From VFJZ01 sp046598415 (GTDB lineage Bacteria; Actinomycetota; Thermoleophilia; Gaiellales; F1-60-MAGs149), in assembly GCA_046598415.1 (NCBI GenBank), contig JBKJIG010000079.1:1-64000 (forward strand): a DNA stretch of 64,000 bases. The letters run 5' to 3'. The notes below the pieces were generated by a model, which was not told the DNA's origin, did no database searches, and was given only the letters and a program-made list of their open reading frames with translations. Position numbers and translations under genes: made by a program. Shown here piece after piece: positions 1-8,473 of this stretch. Within the stretch, counting starts at the first letter, position 1; every line of letters starts with the position of its first letter.

Positions 1-2407
1 GTGCCTCGGCGGCCGCGGCGATCTCGGCCCGTGTGCGGCGCTTGCGCGGCGCCGGCTTGGGGGCTTCTCCGGCCTCGGTCAGAGCATCGGCCGCGGCAGC
101 CGCCTCCGCCTCGGGCGTGGCCTGGTCGGCGACGACGGCCGACGCCTCGGCGCCGTCCCCGGCGTCGTCCGATCCCTCTCCGTCGGTACCGGTCGCGCCA
201 ACCGCGGCACCGGGCTTTCGGTGCCGCTTGCCACCGCGTCGACCGCGGCGTCGCTTCTTCGGCGCCGCCGGCGTGCCGTCCTCGTTCAGCAGGGCCGTGT
301 CGAGCCCGTCGGAGTCGTCGTCGGCACCGACCGCTGCGGCCAGCTCGAGGTCGATGTCGAGGTCCTCGATGTCGACGTCGACCGTGCCGTCGGCGACGCC
401 GTTGGCGGCCGCGGCGATGCCCGATCCGCTGCCGCGCCGCCGGCGCCGCCGGTTGCGCGACGAACGCGTCTCGCCGTCGGCGCCCTCGACCGTGTCACCA
501 CCGTCCGCCGTGGCCGCGACGCGCGGCTTGTTGCGGTCGCCACCGCCGTTCGAACCACCCTCGCCGCCACCGGAACCCGTCTTCTTCGCGGGTGCCGCGG
601 GACGCCGCTGGCGGCGCCGGCTACGGTCTTCGAGGTCGACGCGCTCGCCGAGGCGGCGCTCCGGCTCGTGGATGTCCGTGCGGCGGTCGGTCAGCGCCAG
701 CATCTCCTCCTCGGAGACGGGCTTGCCCGAGAGCAGCGTGGCGATCGCCTCGTGCCGGTCGGCGTGGTCGATGCGGACCGTGTGGCGCTCGCCCAGGTAC
801 GGGCCGGAGCCGGCCACGACGATGCGGTAGCCGCCCTCCAGGAACGCGACGGCGTCGGCCGCCTGGAACATGTGCGGCTCGGCGATCTCGAGCTCCAGCT
901 CCTGACCGAGCGCGACCGGGATCGCCTCGGCCAGGATCTCGGCCGCGGCGCCCTCGCGCGTGACGCTGCAGCGCTCGATCGGTACATTGTCGACGCCGAC
1001 CAGCGAGAAGTGCTTGCCGGTGGAGCGCTCCAGCTCGGCCAGGCGCGAGCCGCCCGCGCCGACCATGAGCGCCGCGATCTCGGGGTCGAGCTCGACCAGG
1101 AATGCCTCCTGGCTCGACAGCGAAGCGTGCCGGCGCAGGGTGCGCAGGTTCTCGATCGCGATCGTCTCCTTGGAGAGCACGCGACCCTCGCCGCTGCAGG
1201 TCGGGCAGGCCGCGGTCATGATCTCGCGGACGCCGTCGGTGACGTTCTGGCGGGTCATCTCGACCAGGCCGAGCGGCGAGATCGACGTCAGGTACACCTT
1301 GGAGCGGTCCTTCTTCAGCTCCTCCTGCAGGCACCCGATGACGGCGTCGCGGTTCTTCTGCGGCGACATGTCGATGAAGTCGATGACGATCATGCCGCCG
1401 ATGTCGCGCAGCCGCAGCTGCCGCACCACCTCGCGGGCCGCCTCGAGGTTGTTGGCGAGGATGGTGTCCTCGAGCCGCGACTTGCCGACGAACCGGCCGG
1501 TGTTGACGTCGATGATCGTGAACGCCTCGGCGTAGTCGAACAGCAGGTAGCCGCCCGACGGCAGGTCGACGCGCCGGTGCATGGTCGAGCGGATCGCGTC
1601 CTCGACCTGGTAGCGGCGCAGCAGCGGCGTCTGAGCCTGGTGCAGCTTGATGCGGGGCAGGAACTCGGGCGAGTGCGTCTCGACGAAGGCGCGGATGCGC
1701 TCGTACGTGGCCTCGTCGTCGGTGATGACCTCGTCGACCTCGACACGCAGGTCGTCGCGCACCATCTCGAGCGCGAGGTCGACCTCCTCGTGGATCAGCG
1801 CCGGCGCCTTGACGGTCGTCTTCTTGGCGGCCGCGTTGATGGACGCCCACTGCTTCTCGAGCAGTTCGAGGTCGCGCTCCAGCTCCTCGCGCTGGGCGCC
1901 GCGGGCCGCGGTGCGGACGATCAGCCCGCCGCCGCCCCTGGGCGTGAGCGTCTTCACCAGGTCTCGCAGCCGGTCGCGCTCGCCATCGGGCAGCCGCTTG
2001 GAGACGCCGTAGCCCTTGCCGTCGGGCGAGTAGACCAGGAACCGGCCGGCCAGCGACACGTCCATGGTGACGCGCGCACCCTTGGTGCCCATCGGGTCCT
2101 TGACGACCTGCACGAGCAGGCTCTGGCCGTTCTTGATGAGCTGCTCGATCTTCTTCTTGCGGCGCTCCCGGTCGTCGAGCTCGGGCAGCACGATCTCGTC
2201 GACGTAGAGGAAGCAGTTCTTGGGCAGGCCGGCGTCGATGAACGCGGCCTCCATGCCCGGGAGGACGTTGTCCACCCGGCCGAGGTACACGTTGCCGAGC
2301 AACGAGCGGCGCGTGGCGCGCTCGAGGTACGTCTCGACGACGACGTTGTCCTCGACGATCGCCACCCGCGTCTCGTACGGGTCGGCGCTGATCAGGATTT
2401 TCTTCAT
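1..2407 (-). CDS. rng: Ribonuclease E/G (C-terminus runs off the window)
   Basis: Endoribonuclease of the RNase E/G family, which cleaves single-stranded RNA 5' of AU-rich sites in rRNA maturation and mRNA decay. The start ATG at 2407 (MKKILIS) overlaps the upstream stop as ATGA and has a GGAG ribosome site. An S1-like RNA-binding segment covers about residues 35-120. The catalytic motif VIDFIDM lies near residues 335-345, and the zinc-link motif CPTCSGEG near 402. After about residue 500 the protein becomes a long, low-complexity tail rich in Arg, Ala, Asp and Gly with several basic runs, as in actinobacterial RNase E/G, where tails bind RNA or partners. The stop codon lies left of base 1, so the length is unknown (at least 802 residues). 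It is the last visible gene of a three-gene operon. Confidence 0.95.
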   Translation of the reverse strand, partial: MKKILISADPYETRVAIVEDNVVVETYLERATRRSLLGNVYLGRVDNVLPGMEAAFIDAGLPKNCFLYVDEIVLPELDDRERRKKKIEQLIKNGQSLLVQVVKDPMGTKGARVTMDVSLAGRFLVYSPDGKGYGVSKRLPDGERDRLRDLVKTLTPRGGGGLIVRTAARGAQREELERDLELLEKQWASINAAAKKTTVKAPALIHEEVDLALEMVRDDLRVEVDEVITDDEATYERIRAFVETHSPEFLPRIKLHQAQTPLLRRYQVEDAIRSTMHRRVDLPSGGYLLFDYAEAFTIIDVNTGRFVGKSRLEDTILANNLEAAREVVRQLRLRDIGGMIVIDFIDMSPQKNRDAVIGCLQEELKKDRSKVYLTSISPLGLVEMTRQNVTDGVREIMTAACPTCSGEGRVLSKETIAIENLRTLRRHASLSSQEAFLVELDPEIAALMVGAGGSRLAELERSTGKHFSLVGVDNVPIERCSVTREGAAAEILAEAIPVALGQELELEIAEPHMFQAADAVAFLEGGYRIVVAGSGPYLGERHTVRIDHADRHEAIATLLSGKPVSEEEMLALTDRRTDIHEPERRLGERVDLEDRSRRRQRRPAAPAKKTGSGGGEGGSNGGGDRNKPRVAATADGGDTVEGADGETRSSRNRRRRRRGSGSGIAAAANGVADGTVDVDIEDLDIDLELAAAVGADDDSDGLDTALLNEDGTPAAPKKRRRGRRGGKRHRKPGAAVGATGTDGEGSDDAGDGAEASAVVADQATPEAEAAAAADALTEAGEAPKPAPRKRRTRAEIAAAAEA

Positions 2408-3057
2408 GGGGTTTCTCCGGGCGCGCCGACGGGGGTTCTCCCCCGCTCGGCGCGCAGCTCGAGCCTTGTTACCCCGGTCACGGCGAGGGCGGCGCCGGCG
2501 AGCTCTGCGAGCGCGCGCGCCACCTCCTCCGGCCGGGCGGAACCTTCGTGCGAGATCGCGACTTCGACTTCGAAGCCGCCCTCGGCCACCTCGACGACGG
2601 GCGCGTACGCCTTCACGTCGACGATCTTCGTTCGCCTCGGCGAGGCGCGCTCCACGGGCGCCGCCTCTACCTCGGCGTAGCGCGCAGCCGCGCGCTCCAC
2701 CACGTCGCGGGACGCGTCGAGCAAGACGCGGTACCGCGCTGACACCGGCCGCGGTGTCCCCTGGGAGACGTCGGCCGAGCGAAGTTCGAGGCCGCGCGGC
2801 AGCGTTGCCGCGAGGCGCTCACGGACGTCGTCGAGATCGTGGTCGCCGACCAATTCGACGGTCATCAGCTCGTCCAGCGAGGCGACGCCGACAGCGCGCG
2901 CGACCGCGAGCGAGATGACCGGCTTCGGCCGCATGCCGTTCGACAGCGCGACCTGGAACCCGGCCCGGCGAAACGCCGCCAACAGGCCGTCGACACACTC
3001 GAGGTGCGACAGGAACCGGGCGCGCCCGGTGACGGCGAAGCGGAGTTCGATCTTCAA
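2404..3057 (-). CDS. DUF2344 / TIGR03936 radical-SAM-associated protein
   Basis: Conserved protein that is fused to, or encoded next to, the TIGR03960 radical SAM protein in many bacteria; its reaction is not established. The recognisable N-terminus is the family core (KIELRFAVTGRARFLSHLE) followed by a SNGMRPKP segment. About 217 residues. The likely start is TTG at 3057, 25 bp after the upstream stop; I see no good Shine-Dalgarno site, so it may be translationally coupled. The stop TGA overlaps the RNase E/G start (ATGA). The order radical SAM, DUF2344, RNase E/G is typical of Gram-positive bacteria and suggests a link to RNA processing or modification, but that is inference. Confidence 0.85.
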   Translation of the reverse strand: MKIELRFAVTGRARFLSHLECVDGLLAAFRRAGFQVALSNGMRPKPVISLAVARAVGVASLDELMTVELVGDHDLDDVRERLAATLPRGLELRSADVSQGTPRPVSARYRVLLDASRDVVERAAARYAEVEAAPVERASPRRTKIVDVKAYAPVVEVAEGGFEVEVAISHEGSARPEEVARALAELAGAALAVTGVTRLELRAERGRTPVGAPGETP

Positions 3058-3082
3058 GCAGACAATGCGGCGAGGTGTCGGA

Positions 3083-4834
3083 TCAGGACACCAGCCGGTT
3101 TCGGACGGGACCCATGCAGGCCCCGCAATCCGTGCACCCGTCCCAGCGGCAGTCACCCGTCGCGCGCTCGGCGCGGGATGCCCACCACTCGTCGAGCAGG
3201 AACTCTTTCGTGACACCGCTCCGCACGTGATCCCATGGGAGCGGGTCGAGCGCCTCGCGCTCACGTGTTGCCTCGTCGACGATCGCGCGCCCGTGCGCCG
3301 CGAACGCCTCGTGCCAGACCCTTGCCTGGTGGTGCTCCGTCCAGGCGTCGAACCGCGCACCCGCGCGCCACGCCGTCTCGATGACGTCGCCGGTGACCGC
3401 GTCGCCGCGGCCGAGCGCGCCCTCGAGCAGCGAGGTGCGGGTGTCGTGGAGCGAGAGCCGCAGCTGCCGGCCGTTGATGGCCCGGCGCAGGTGATCCTGC
3501 TTGACGCGCAGCTGGTCGGGCGACGACATGCCCTCCCACTGGAACGGCGTGTGCGGCTTCGGCACGAAGTTCGACACCGAGACGTGGACGGTGAACCGCC
3601 CGTTCTGGATCTCACGCCGCCCGATCTCCCGGGCGCGGAAGGCCAGGTCGATGATGCCCTGCACCTCCGCGAAGGTCTCGCGGGGCAGGCCGATCATGAA
3701 GTACAGCTTGAGCGACGTGTACCCGGCCTTGAAGGCCGCCTCGATCGCCTGCTCGATCATCTCGTCGGTGATCGTCTTGCAGATGATGTCGCGCATCCGC
3801 TGCGTGGCCGCCTCGGGCGCCAGGGTGATGGAGCCCTGCCGCGTGTTCGCTGCGGCGTTCATCGCCACCGGCCCCGTGTCGACCCGGTTGGATGGCAGTG
3901 ACAGGTGCAGCGACGGTCGTGCGCGCTTGATCTCGCCGATGGCCCGCTCGACGCCCGTGTAGTCGCTGGTGGCGAGCGACGTGAGCGAGAGCTCGTCGTA
4001 GCCCGTGCAGGCGAGCTGCTCGAGGCCGGCCTTGACGACGTCGTCCACGGAACGCTCCCGCACCGGCCGGTACCAGGTGCCGGCGTGGCAGAAGCGGCAG
4101 CCGCGCATCACCTCGACGCTCGCGCGCGAGAAGATGGCGCTGGCGTAGGGCACGACCGGCTGCAGCGGCTGGGTGGAGATGTCGAACGACGCGTAGACCG
4201 CGCGCTCGACCGGGTGGTGCCCGCGGGCGGGCACGTACAGGTACGGGAGCTTCGCCAGCTCGCCGAGGCGTTCGCGGCGCGTGGCGCAGCGGGCGAGCAC
4301 GTCCAGGATCGCGTGCAGCCCCTCCTCCGCCTCGCCCATGAAGAACACGTCGACGAACGTCGCCAGCGGCTCCGGGTTGGAGGCCGACGGGCCGCCCGCC
4401 AGCACGATCGGGTCGTCGTCGGTGCGGTCGCGCGAGCGCACGGGGACCTGCGCGAGGTCGAGCGTCTCCAGCACGTTCGAGTACGTCAGCTCGGCCTGCA
4501 GCGTGATGCCGAGCAAGTCGAACTCGCGGACCGGCCGCCACGACTCGAGCGTGAACAGCGGGATACCCTCGCGGCGCAGGGCGTCGGCCATGTCGGGCCA
4601 CGGCGTGTAGACCCGCTCGGCGGCAGCCTCGGGGCGCTGGTTGACGAGCGTGTAGAGGATCTGCAGCGCCTGGTTCGAGATGCCGATCTCGTACGCGTCG
4701 GGGTAGCACAGCGCGACGCGGACGGTGGCCGTGGGCTTGACCACCTCGTTGACCTCGCCGCCGATGTAGCGCGACGGTTTCTGCACCTCGGCGAGGATCG
4801 ACTCGATTCTCGCGTCGAGGACTCCAGGGGTCAT
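3083..4834 (-). CDS. TIGR03960-type B12-binding/radical SAM protein, cluster motif altered
   Basis: Radical SAM family protein of about 583 residues. The N-terminal B12-binding-like domain (about 35-150; CYPDAYEIGISNQAL) precedes a radical SAM barrel (about 230-450) and a C-terminal segment with a Cys cluster (DGCTDCGAC). ATG at 4834 (MTPGVLDARIES) is preferred over upstream codons; GTG at 4843 is a possible alternative. The family normally carries CX3CX2C inside a repeated RGCxRGCRFC context; here residues near 240 read VEVMRGCRFCHAG. Only the last two cysteines remain and four residues are missing compared with the family pattern as I know it. Substrate unknown. First gene of the operon with DUF2344 and RNase E/G. 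Confidence 0.88.
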   Translation of the reverse strand: MTPGVLDARIESILAEVQKPSRYIGGEVNEVVKPTATVRVALCYPDAYEIGISNQALQILYTLVNQRPEAAAERVYTPWPDMADALRREGIPLFTLESWRPVREFDLLGITLQAELTYSNVLETLDLAQVPVRSRDRTDDDPIVLAGGPSASNPEPLATFVDVFFMGEAEEGLHAILDVLARCATRRERLGELAKLPYLYVPARGHHPVERAVYASFDISTQPLQPVVPYASAIFSRASVEVMRGCRFCHAGTWYRPVRERSVDDVVKAGLEQLACTGYDELSLTSLATSDYTGVERAIGEIKRARPSLHLSLPSNRVDTGPVAMNAAANTRQGSITLAPEAATQRMRDIICKTITDEMIEQAIEAAFKAGYTSLKLYFMIGLPRETFAEVQGIIDLAFRAREIGRREIQNGRFTVHVSVSNFVPKPHTPFQWEGMSSPDQLRVKQDHLRRAINGRQLRLSLHDTRTSLLEGALGRGDAVTGDVIETAWRAGARFDAWTEHHQARVWHEAFAAHGRAIVDEATREREALDPLPWDHVRSGVTKEFLLDEWWASRAERATGDCRWDGCTDCGACMGPVRNRLVS

Positions 4835-4865
4835 CGGTTCCACAGCATAGACCGCACACTCACGG

Positions 4866-5609
4866 TCAACGCCGCACGCCCCGCTGCATGCCGAGCACGA
4901 CGAGTGTCCCGGCATACGCCAAAGCGGCGCGTCCGAGGCGGGACGGAACGCGCCGGCCGGCCTCGCGGAGGACCATGCCGGCGCCGGTCGTGAGCGCGAT
5001 GTCGGGGAGCCGCGCGACTCCCGCCGGTAGCCCGGCGACGCGGGCGCCGGTGACGGCGGCGCGAGCCTGGACGAGCGTGATCACGCCGCTGGAGCGTCCT
5101 CGCAGGGCCAGGAGCGCGGCCCAGCGGGCGGCACCGACGGCGTGCTCCGCCTCGATCAGCGGCGCCATTACCGGCAGGCGCCCGGCCAGCTCCGCGGCGT
5201 CGTCGGGCTCGAGGCGTGCGGCCAGGCGGCGCAGCGCGCTGTCGATGTCGGGCGAGCCGTCGGCGAGCGGCGGAATGGCGTTGGCGGCGCCGACGCCGGG
5301 CAGCGCGCCCCAGACGTAGCGATCGTCGCCGCGCAGCAGCACGACCACGAATGGCCGGCGGGCGCGGGCGAGCGAGCGGATGGCGTCGCGCGAGAGTCCA
5401 CAGGCGATCACGGCGACGCAGCCGCGCAGCTGGTCCGGCCCGGCGGCGGCGAGCGGTGCGATCGCCCGGCGATCACCGCCGCCGGCCAGCAACGCGCGGG
5501 CGAAGGCGTCCACCACGACGCCGCGTCCAACCAGTGCCAGCGGCCGTGGGCGCACGGCCGCGGGTTCGCGCAGCAGCTCGCCGAGGCCTCGTACGGTGCG
5601 CCGGTCCAT
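4866..5609 (-). CDS. Conserved hypothetical protein
   Basis: I do not recognise this 247-residue protein with certainty. It begins MDRRTVRGLGELL and has an Ala/Gly/Arg-rich alternating pattern. A beta-strand-like stretch (ALVGRGVVVDAF) and a second (FVVVLLRGDDRYVWG) resemble a P-loop-like or Rossmann core without a clear GxxxxGK motif. A C-terminal hydrophobic segment (AALAYAGTLVVLGM) may touch the membrane. A GGAG site precedes ATG. It is 31 bp upstream of the radical SAM gene on the same strand, so it probably starts that transcript. Confidence 0.7.
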   Translation of the reverse strand: MDRRTVRGLGELLREPAAVRPRPLALVGRGVVVDAFARALLAGGGDRRAIAPLAAAGPDQLRGCVAVIACGLSRDAIRSLARARRPFVVVLLRGDDRYVWGALPGVGAANAIPPLADGSPDIDSALRRLAARLEPDDAAELAGRLPVMAPLIEAEHAVGAARWAALLALRGRSSGVITLVQARAAVTGARVAGLPAGVARLPDIALTTGAGMVLREAGRRVPSRLGRAALAYAGTLVVLGMQRGVRR

Positions 5610-5691
5610 CGCTCCAAACCGTACCCGTTCCAGCGGATTCGTCGTAAATCACCCAGAATCTAAGAGAGAGAGTTTTGGACGGGGTAGGAGA

Positions 5692-6591
5692 TTGAGGAAC
5701 CACATCAGGCTCGTCGGGGCGGTTGCCGCGCTCGCGATCTGGCCGTCGGCGGCGGTGGCCTGCATCCGCGTGGGCGTGTACCAGGACCGCCCGGCGACGA
5801 GCTTCCCGCGACTCGCGACGGCGGTCGGTCCGGGCGTGACGACGGTGTCCGTGTACGTCGGCGCGGACGAGCTGGTCGATCCGCGCGTGATCTCGATGGC
5901 GAAGGCGCGGCGCCTGCTGCTCGTGGTCGCGTGGCAGCCCGACGACCGCGCGGCGACGCTCGACCGCGTCGCCTTCGGCGGCTACGACGCCGCGCTGCGC
6001 CGATTGGCGCACCAGTTGCGCGGCCTGGAGCCGAAGCCGATCCTGCGGCCGATGCCGGAGCCGAACACCCCGTGGTACGCCTGGTCGGGCGAGGTCTCGC
6101 ACCAGGGCGGCGGCCGGTACGTGCGGGCGTGGCGACACGTGCGCCACGTGGTGCGGCGGGCATCCCAGGGGCGGATCCGCCTGATGTGGACACCGTACGC
6201 CCGGTCGGTGCCGGACGAACCGGGCAACCGGATTCACGACTACTTCCCCGGCCGTGGCCAGGTCGACGCCGTCGGCGCGGTGGCCTACAACTTCGGCTCG
6301 ACCGACGTGCTCGACTGGACGGCGCCCCAGGCGCTGTTCGCGCGGGCGTACGCGGCGATCGACCGCCTGGCCCGCAAGCCGTTCTGGCTGGCGGAGACGG
6401 GCTCGACAGGTCTCGGTGGCTCGAAGCAGGCGTGGATCGTGCAGCTGGGCACGATCCGGCGCGCGATGCCGAGGCTGCGCGGCGTGCTCTGGTACGACGT
6501 CAGCGAGCCGAACGGCGATTTCCGCATCACGCAGGACGCCGCCACGACGGCGGCCTTCTCGAGCTACCTCGCCAGCGCCTGCAGGCGCTGA
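5692..6591 (+). CDS. Secreted GH26-like (beta-mannanase-type) glycoside hydrolase
   Basis: Probable exported TIM-barrel glycan hydrolase, 299 residues. TTG at 5692 is chosen because GGAG lies six bases upstream and it begins a signal peptide (MRNHIRLVGAVAALAIW, then an AVAC cleavage region). LRPMPEPN with the candidate acid/base Glu near residue 122 and WLAETG with the candidate nucleophile Glu near 233 fit the GH26 arrangement. The usual HE pair of the first motif is PE here, so substrate and even activity are unproven. It stands alone, divergent from the minus-strand operon, and ends just before a dispersed inverted-repeat element. Confidence 0.75.
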   Translation: MRNHIRLVGAVAALAIWPSAAVACIRVGVYQDRPATSFPRLATAVGPGVTTVSVYVGADELVDPRVISMAKARRLLLVVAWQPDDRAATLDRVAFGGYDAALRRLAHQLRGLEPKPILRPMPEPNTPWYAWSGEVSHQGGGRYVRAWRHVRHVVRRASQGRIRLMWTPYARSVPDEPGNRIHDYFPGRGQVDAVGAVAYNFGSTDVLDWTAPQALFARAYAAIDRLARKPFWLAETGSTGLGGSKQAWIVQLGTIRRAMPRLRGVLWYDVSEPNGDFRITQDAATTAAFSSYLASACRR

Positions 6592-6620
6592 CGCCCGGGC
6601 CCGAGGCGCCACTTCCGTGC

Positions 6621-6725
6621 GCCTTCCGCGCACGTTCCATGTGCGGGGTCAGACCCCGAAACGGCGCGCTCTGGGGTCTGACCCCGGAACGTTTCCGCGC
6701 GGAAGGCCCGCGGATCGCGCGACGC
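6621..6725 (+). repeat. Dispersed inverted-repeat element, copy 1
   Basis: Core: GGGGTCAGACCCC at 6645-6657 and its reverse complement GGGGTCTGACCCC at 6673-6685, 15 bases apart. Arms extend outwards through CGTTCC/GGAACG and GCCTTCCGCGC (6621-6631) / GCGCGGAAGGC (6697-6707), so nearly the whole unit folds into one long hairpin. It lies between the convergent stops at 6591 and 6764. Copies 2 and 3 are near 39.95 and 45.5 kb. Confidence 0.9.
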
Positions 6726-6763
6726 GGCGCGAAGGGCGCGCCCGGGGACACGGTGCGCGGGCC

Positions 6764-7270
6764 TCAGCGCACGTTTGGAACGGTAGTACTTCGATTCGAG
6801 GAACGGGAGGCCGGGGCACGGGTCAGCTCCCAGGCTCGGCCGGCGCCCGCGTCCGAGAGCACCAGGCGGCCTCCGGTGACCTCGGCTCGAGTGGCCGCGG
6901 TCAGCATCTCACCGAGCGCGACAGCGCTGCAACCGCTGCGCTCGGGCTGCGTCGCCGACGCCGCGAACAGGCCCTCGTCCAGCACCAACCAGTTGCCGCG
7001 CAGCCGGCTGCAGCCGTCGAAGCCCGTCCAGGCGCCATCGGCGTTCAGCGTCAGGCGCGAGTCGGGCCGGGCCGCGACCTCCCAGGTACCGACCAGGGCC
7101 GGCTTTGGTGGCGACGACGACACCAGCGGGGACGCCGACCGCCCGCCGGCGGAGCCGTCCATCGTCCCTCCGTACGAGCCGGCGACCAACAGGCCAATGG
7201 CACACACCGCAGCGAGCAGTGCGACGAAGACGGCGCGAGGCGGCTCCCGGTGTCTGGCGCTCCCGATCAC
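6764..7270 (-). CDS. META-domain (HslJ-like) membrane-anchored protein
   Basis: 168-residue protein with an N-terminal transmembrane anchor (FVALLAAVCAIGLLVAG), a low-complexity Ser/Pro linker and a META-type beta domain (LVGTWEVAARPDSRLTL, then GFDGCSRLRGNW, then SGCSAVALGEML). The paired Cys residues in DGCSRLRG and RSGC match the secreted META/HslJ family, found in stress proteins and lipoproteins of unknown mechanism. GTG start at 7270. It follows rodA by 42 bp on the same strand and may be co-transcribed with the cell-wall operon. Role in the envelope is inferred from the domain and location only. Confidence 0.75.
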   Translation of the reverse strand: MIGSARHREPPRAVFVALLAAVCAIGLLVAGSYGGTMDGSAGGRSASPLVSSSPPKPALVGTWEVAARPDSRLTLNADGAWTGFDGCSRLRGNWLVLDEGLFAASATQPERSGCSAVALGEMLTAATRAEVTGGRLVLSDAGAGRAWELTRAPASRSSNRSTTVPNVR

Positions 7271-7312
7271 GTGACCTCTACGCCCGCGGACGTCGGATCG
7301 GTCCCGGGGCGG

Positions 7313-8473
7313 CTAGCCGCGGACGAGCTCGCGCGGCTGGTTGCGGACCACCGCGTGGTCCGCCAACGGCGGCGCTTGCGGGACACCGCCTCGCACCTGG
7401 ATCGCCAGCAGCAGCCCGGCCGCGACCAGGTTCGTGATCGTGTTCGAGCCGCCGAACGTCATGAACGGTAACGGGATGCCCGTCGTCGGCATGATCCCCA
7501 GCGTCATGCCGATGTTGACGAAGATCTGGATCACCCACATGCCGAAGATGCCCGCCGCAATCAGGCTCTCGTAGAGCGTCGCCGCGCGGGTGATCGCACG
7601 CGCCGCCCGCCACACGATCACCACGTACAGGGCCAGCAGGAACACTGCTCCCAGGAACCCGCGCTGCTCGCCCACCACGGCGAAGATGAAGTCGGTGTGG
7701 CGCTCCGGCAGGAAGCCCTGCTGCGAGACCGTGGCGCCGTCCGGCCCCTTCCCCGCCAGGCCGCCGGAGCCGATCGCGATCTTCGACTGCTGCGCCTGGT
7801 ACGCCGCCTCATTCGAGCCCCCCGGATCGAGGAACGCCGTCAGACGCGCCTGCTGGTACGGCTGCAGCAGACGGACGCCCGTGGCCGGCAGCACGTCGAA
7901 CACCAGCAGCACGCCACCCACGACGACCGCCAGCACCGCGGCGATCTGCAGCAGGCGCGCGCCGGCGACGAACAGGATCGCCAGCCACGCCGCGCCGTAG
8001 ACGATCGCCGTGCCGAGGTCGGGCTCGAGGAACACCAGCGCGCCCGGGATCGCCATCACCAGCAGCGACAGGCCGAACGTGCGCCAGAGGCCCTGCTTGT
8101 CGCGACTGTGCTCGGCGACCAGCGCCGCGAGCACCACGATCACGATCACCTTGCCGATCTCGGACGGCTGCAGGTTGAAGCCCGGCAGCGTGATCCAGCG
8201 GCTCGATCCGCGCGCGGCCTCCAGGCCGAGCACCAGCATCAGCAGCAGCAGCAGCACCACGTAGCCCGGCCACAGCACCTTGCGGTACAGCCGCAGGTCG
8301 ACGGTCGCCACGAGCAGGGCCAGGATCAGGCCGATGCCGACGTAGATGAGGTGCCGGCGCTCCGTCGCGGCGTCCGTGACGGAGAGGATCGTGATCGAGC
8401 CGAACGCGACCACGCCCGCGACCGCCGCGAGCAGCACGTAGTCGAGCCGGCGGAAGAAGATGGCCGCGGTCAT
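7313..8473 (-). CDS. rodA: Rod-shape peptidoglycan glycosyltransferase RodA
   Basis: SEDS-family integral membrane peptidoglycan polymerase that pairs with the class B PBP encoded just upstream. 386 residues with about ten membrane segments. The SEDS signatures SSRWITLPGFNLQPSEIGK, FLEPDLGTA and the C-terminal GIMPTTGIPLPFMTFGGS are intact. ATG at 8473 overlaps the mrdA stop as ATGA, indicating translational coupling. Fourth gene of mreC-mreD-mrdA-rodA. Confidence 0.96.
   Translation of the reverse strand: MTAAIFFRRLDYVLLAAVAGVVAFGSITILSVTDAATERRHLIYVGIGLILALLVATVDLRLYRKVLWPGYVVLLLLLMLVLGLEAARGSSRWITLPGFNLQPSEIGKVIVIVVLAALVAEHSRDKQGLWRTFGLSLLVMAIPGALVFLEPDLGTAIVYGAAWLAILFVAGARLLQIAAVLAVVVGGVLLVFDVLPATGVRLLQPYQQARLTAFLDPGGSNEAAYQAQQSKIAIGSGGLAGKGPDGATVSQQGFLPERHTDFIFAVVGEQRGFLGAVFLLALYVVIVWRAARAITRAATLYESLIAAGIFGMWVIQIFVNIGMTLGIMPTTGIPLPFMTFGGSNTITNLVAAGLLLAIQVRGGVPQAPPLADHAVVRNQPRELVRG

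Noticed and set aside
621..1850. Minus-strand frame of about 400 codons inside the RNase gene
   Set aside because: Out of frame with the RNase E/G reading, which carries the conserved motifs.
3058..3066. ATT codon as start for the DUF2344 gene
   Set aside because: TTG at 3057 is nearer the conserved core and a more usual start; neither has a clear Shine-Dalgarno, so the choice is tentative.
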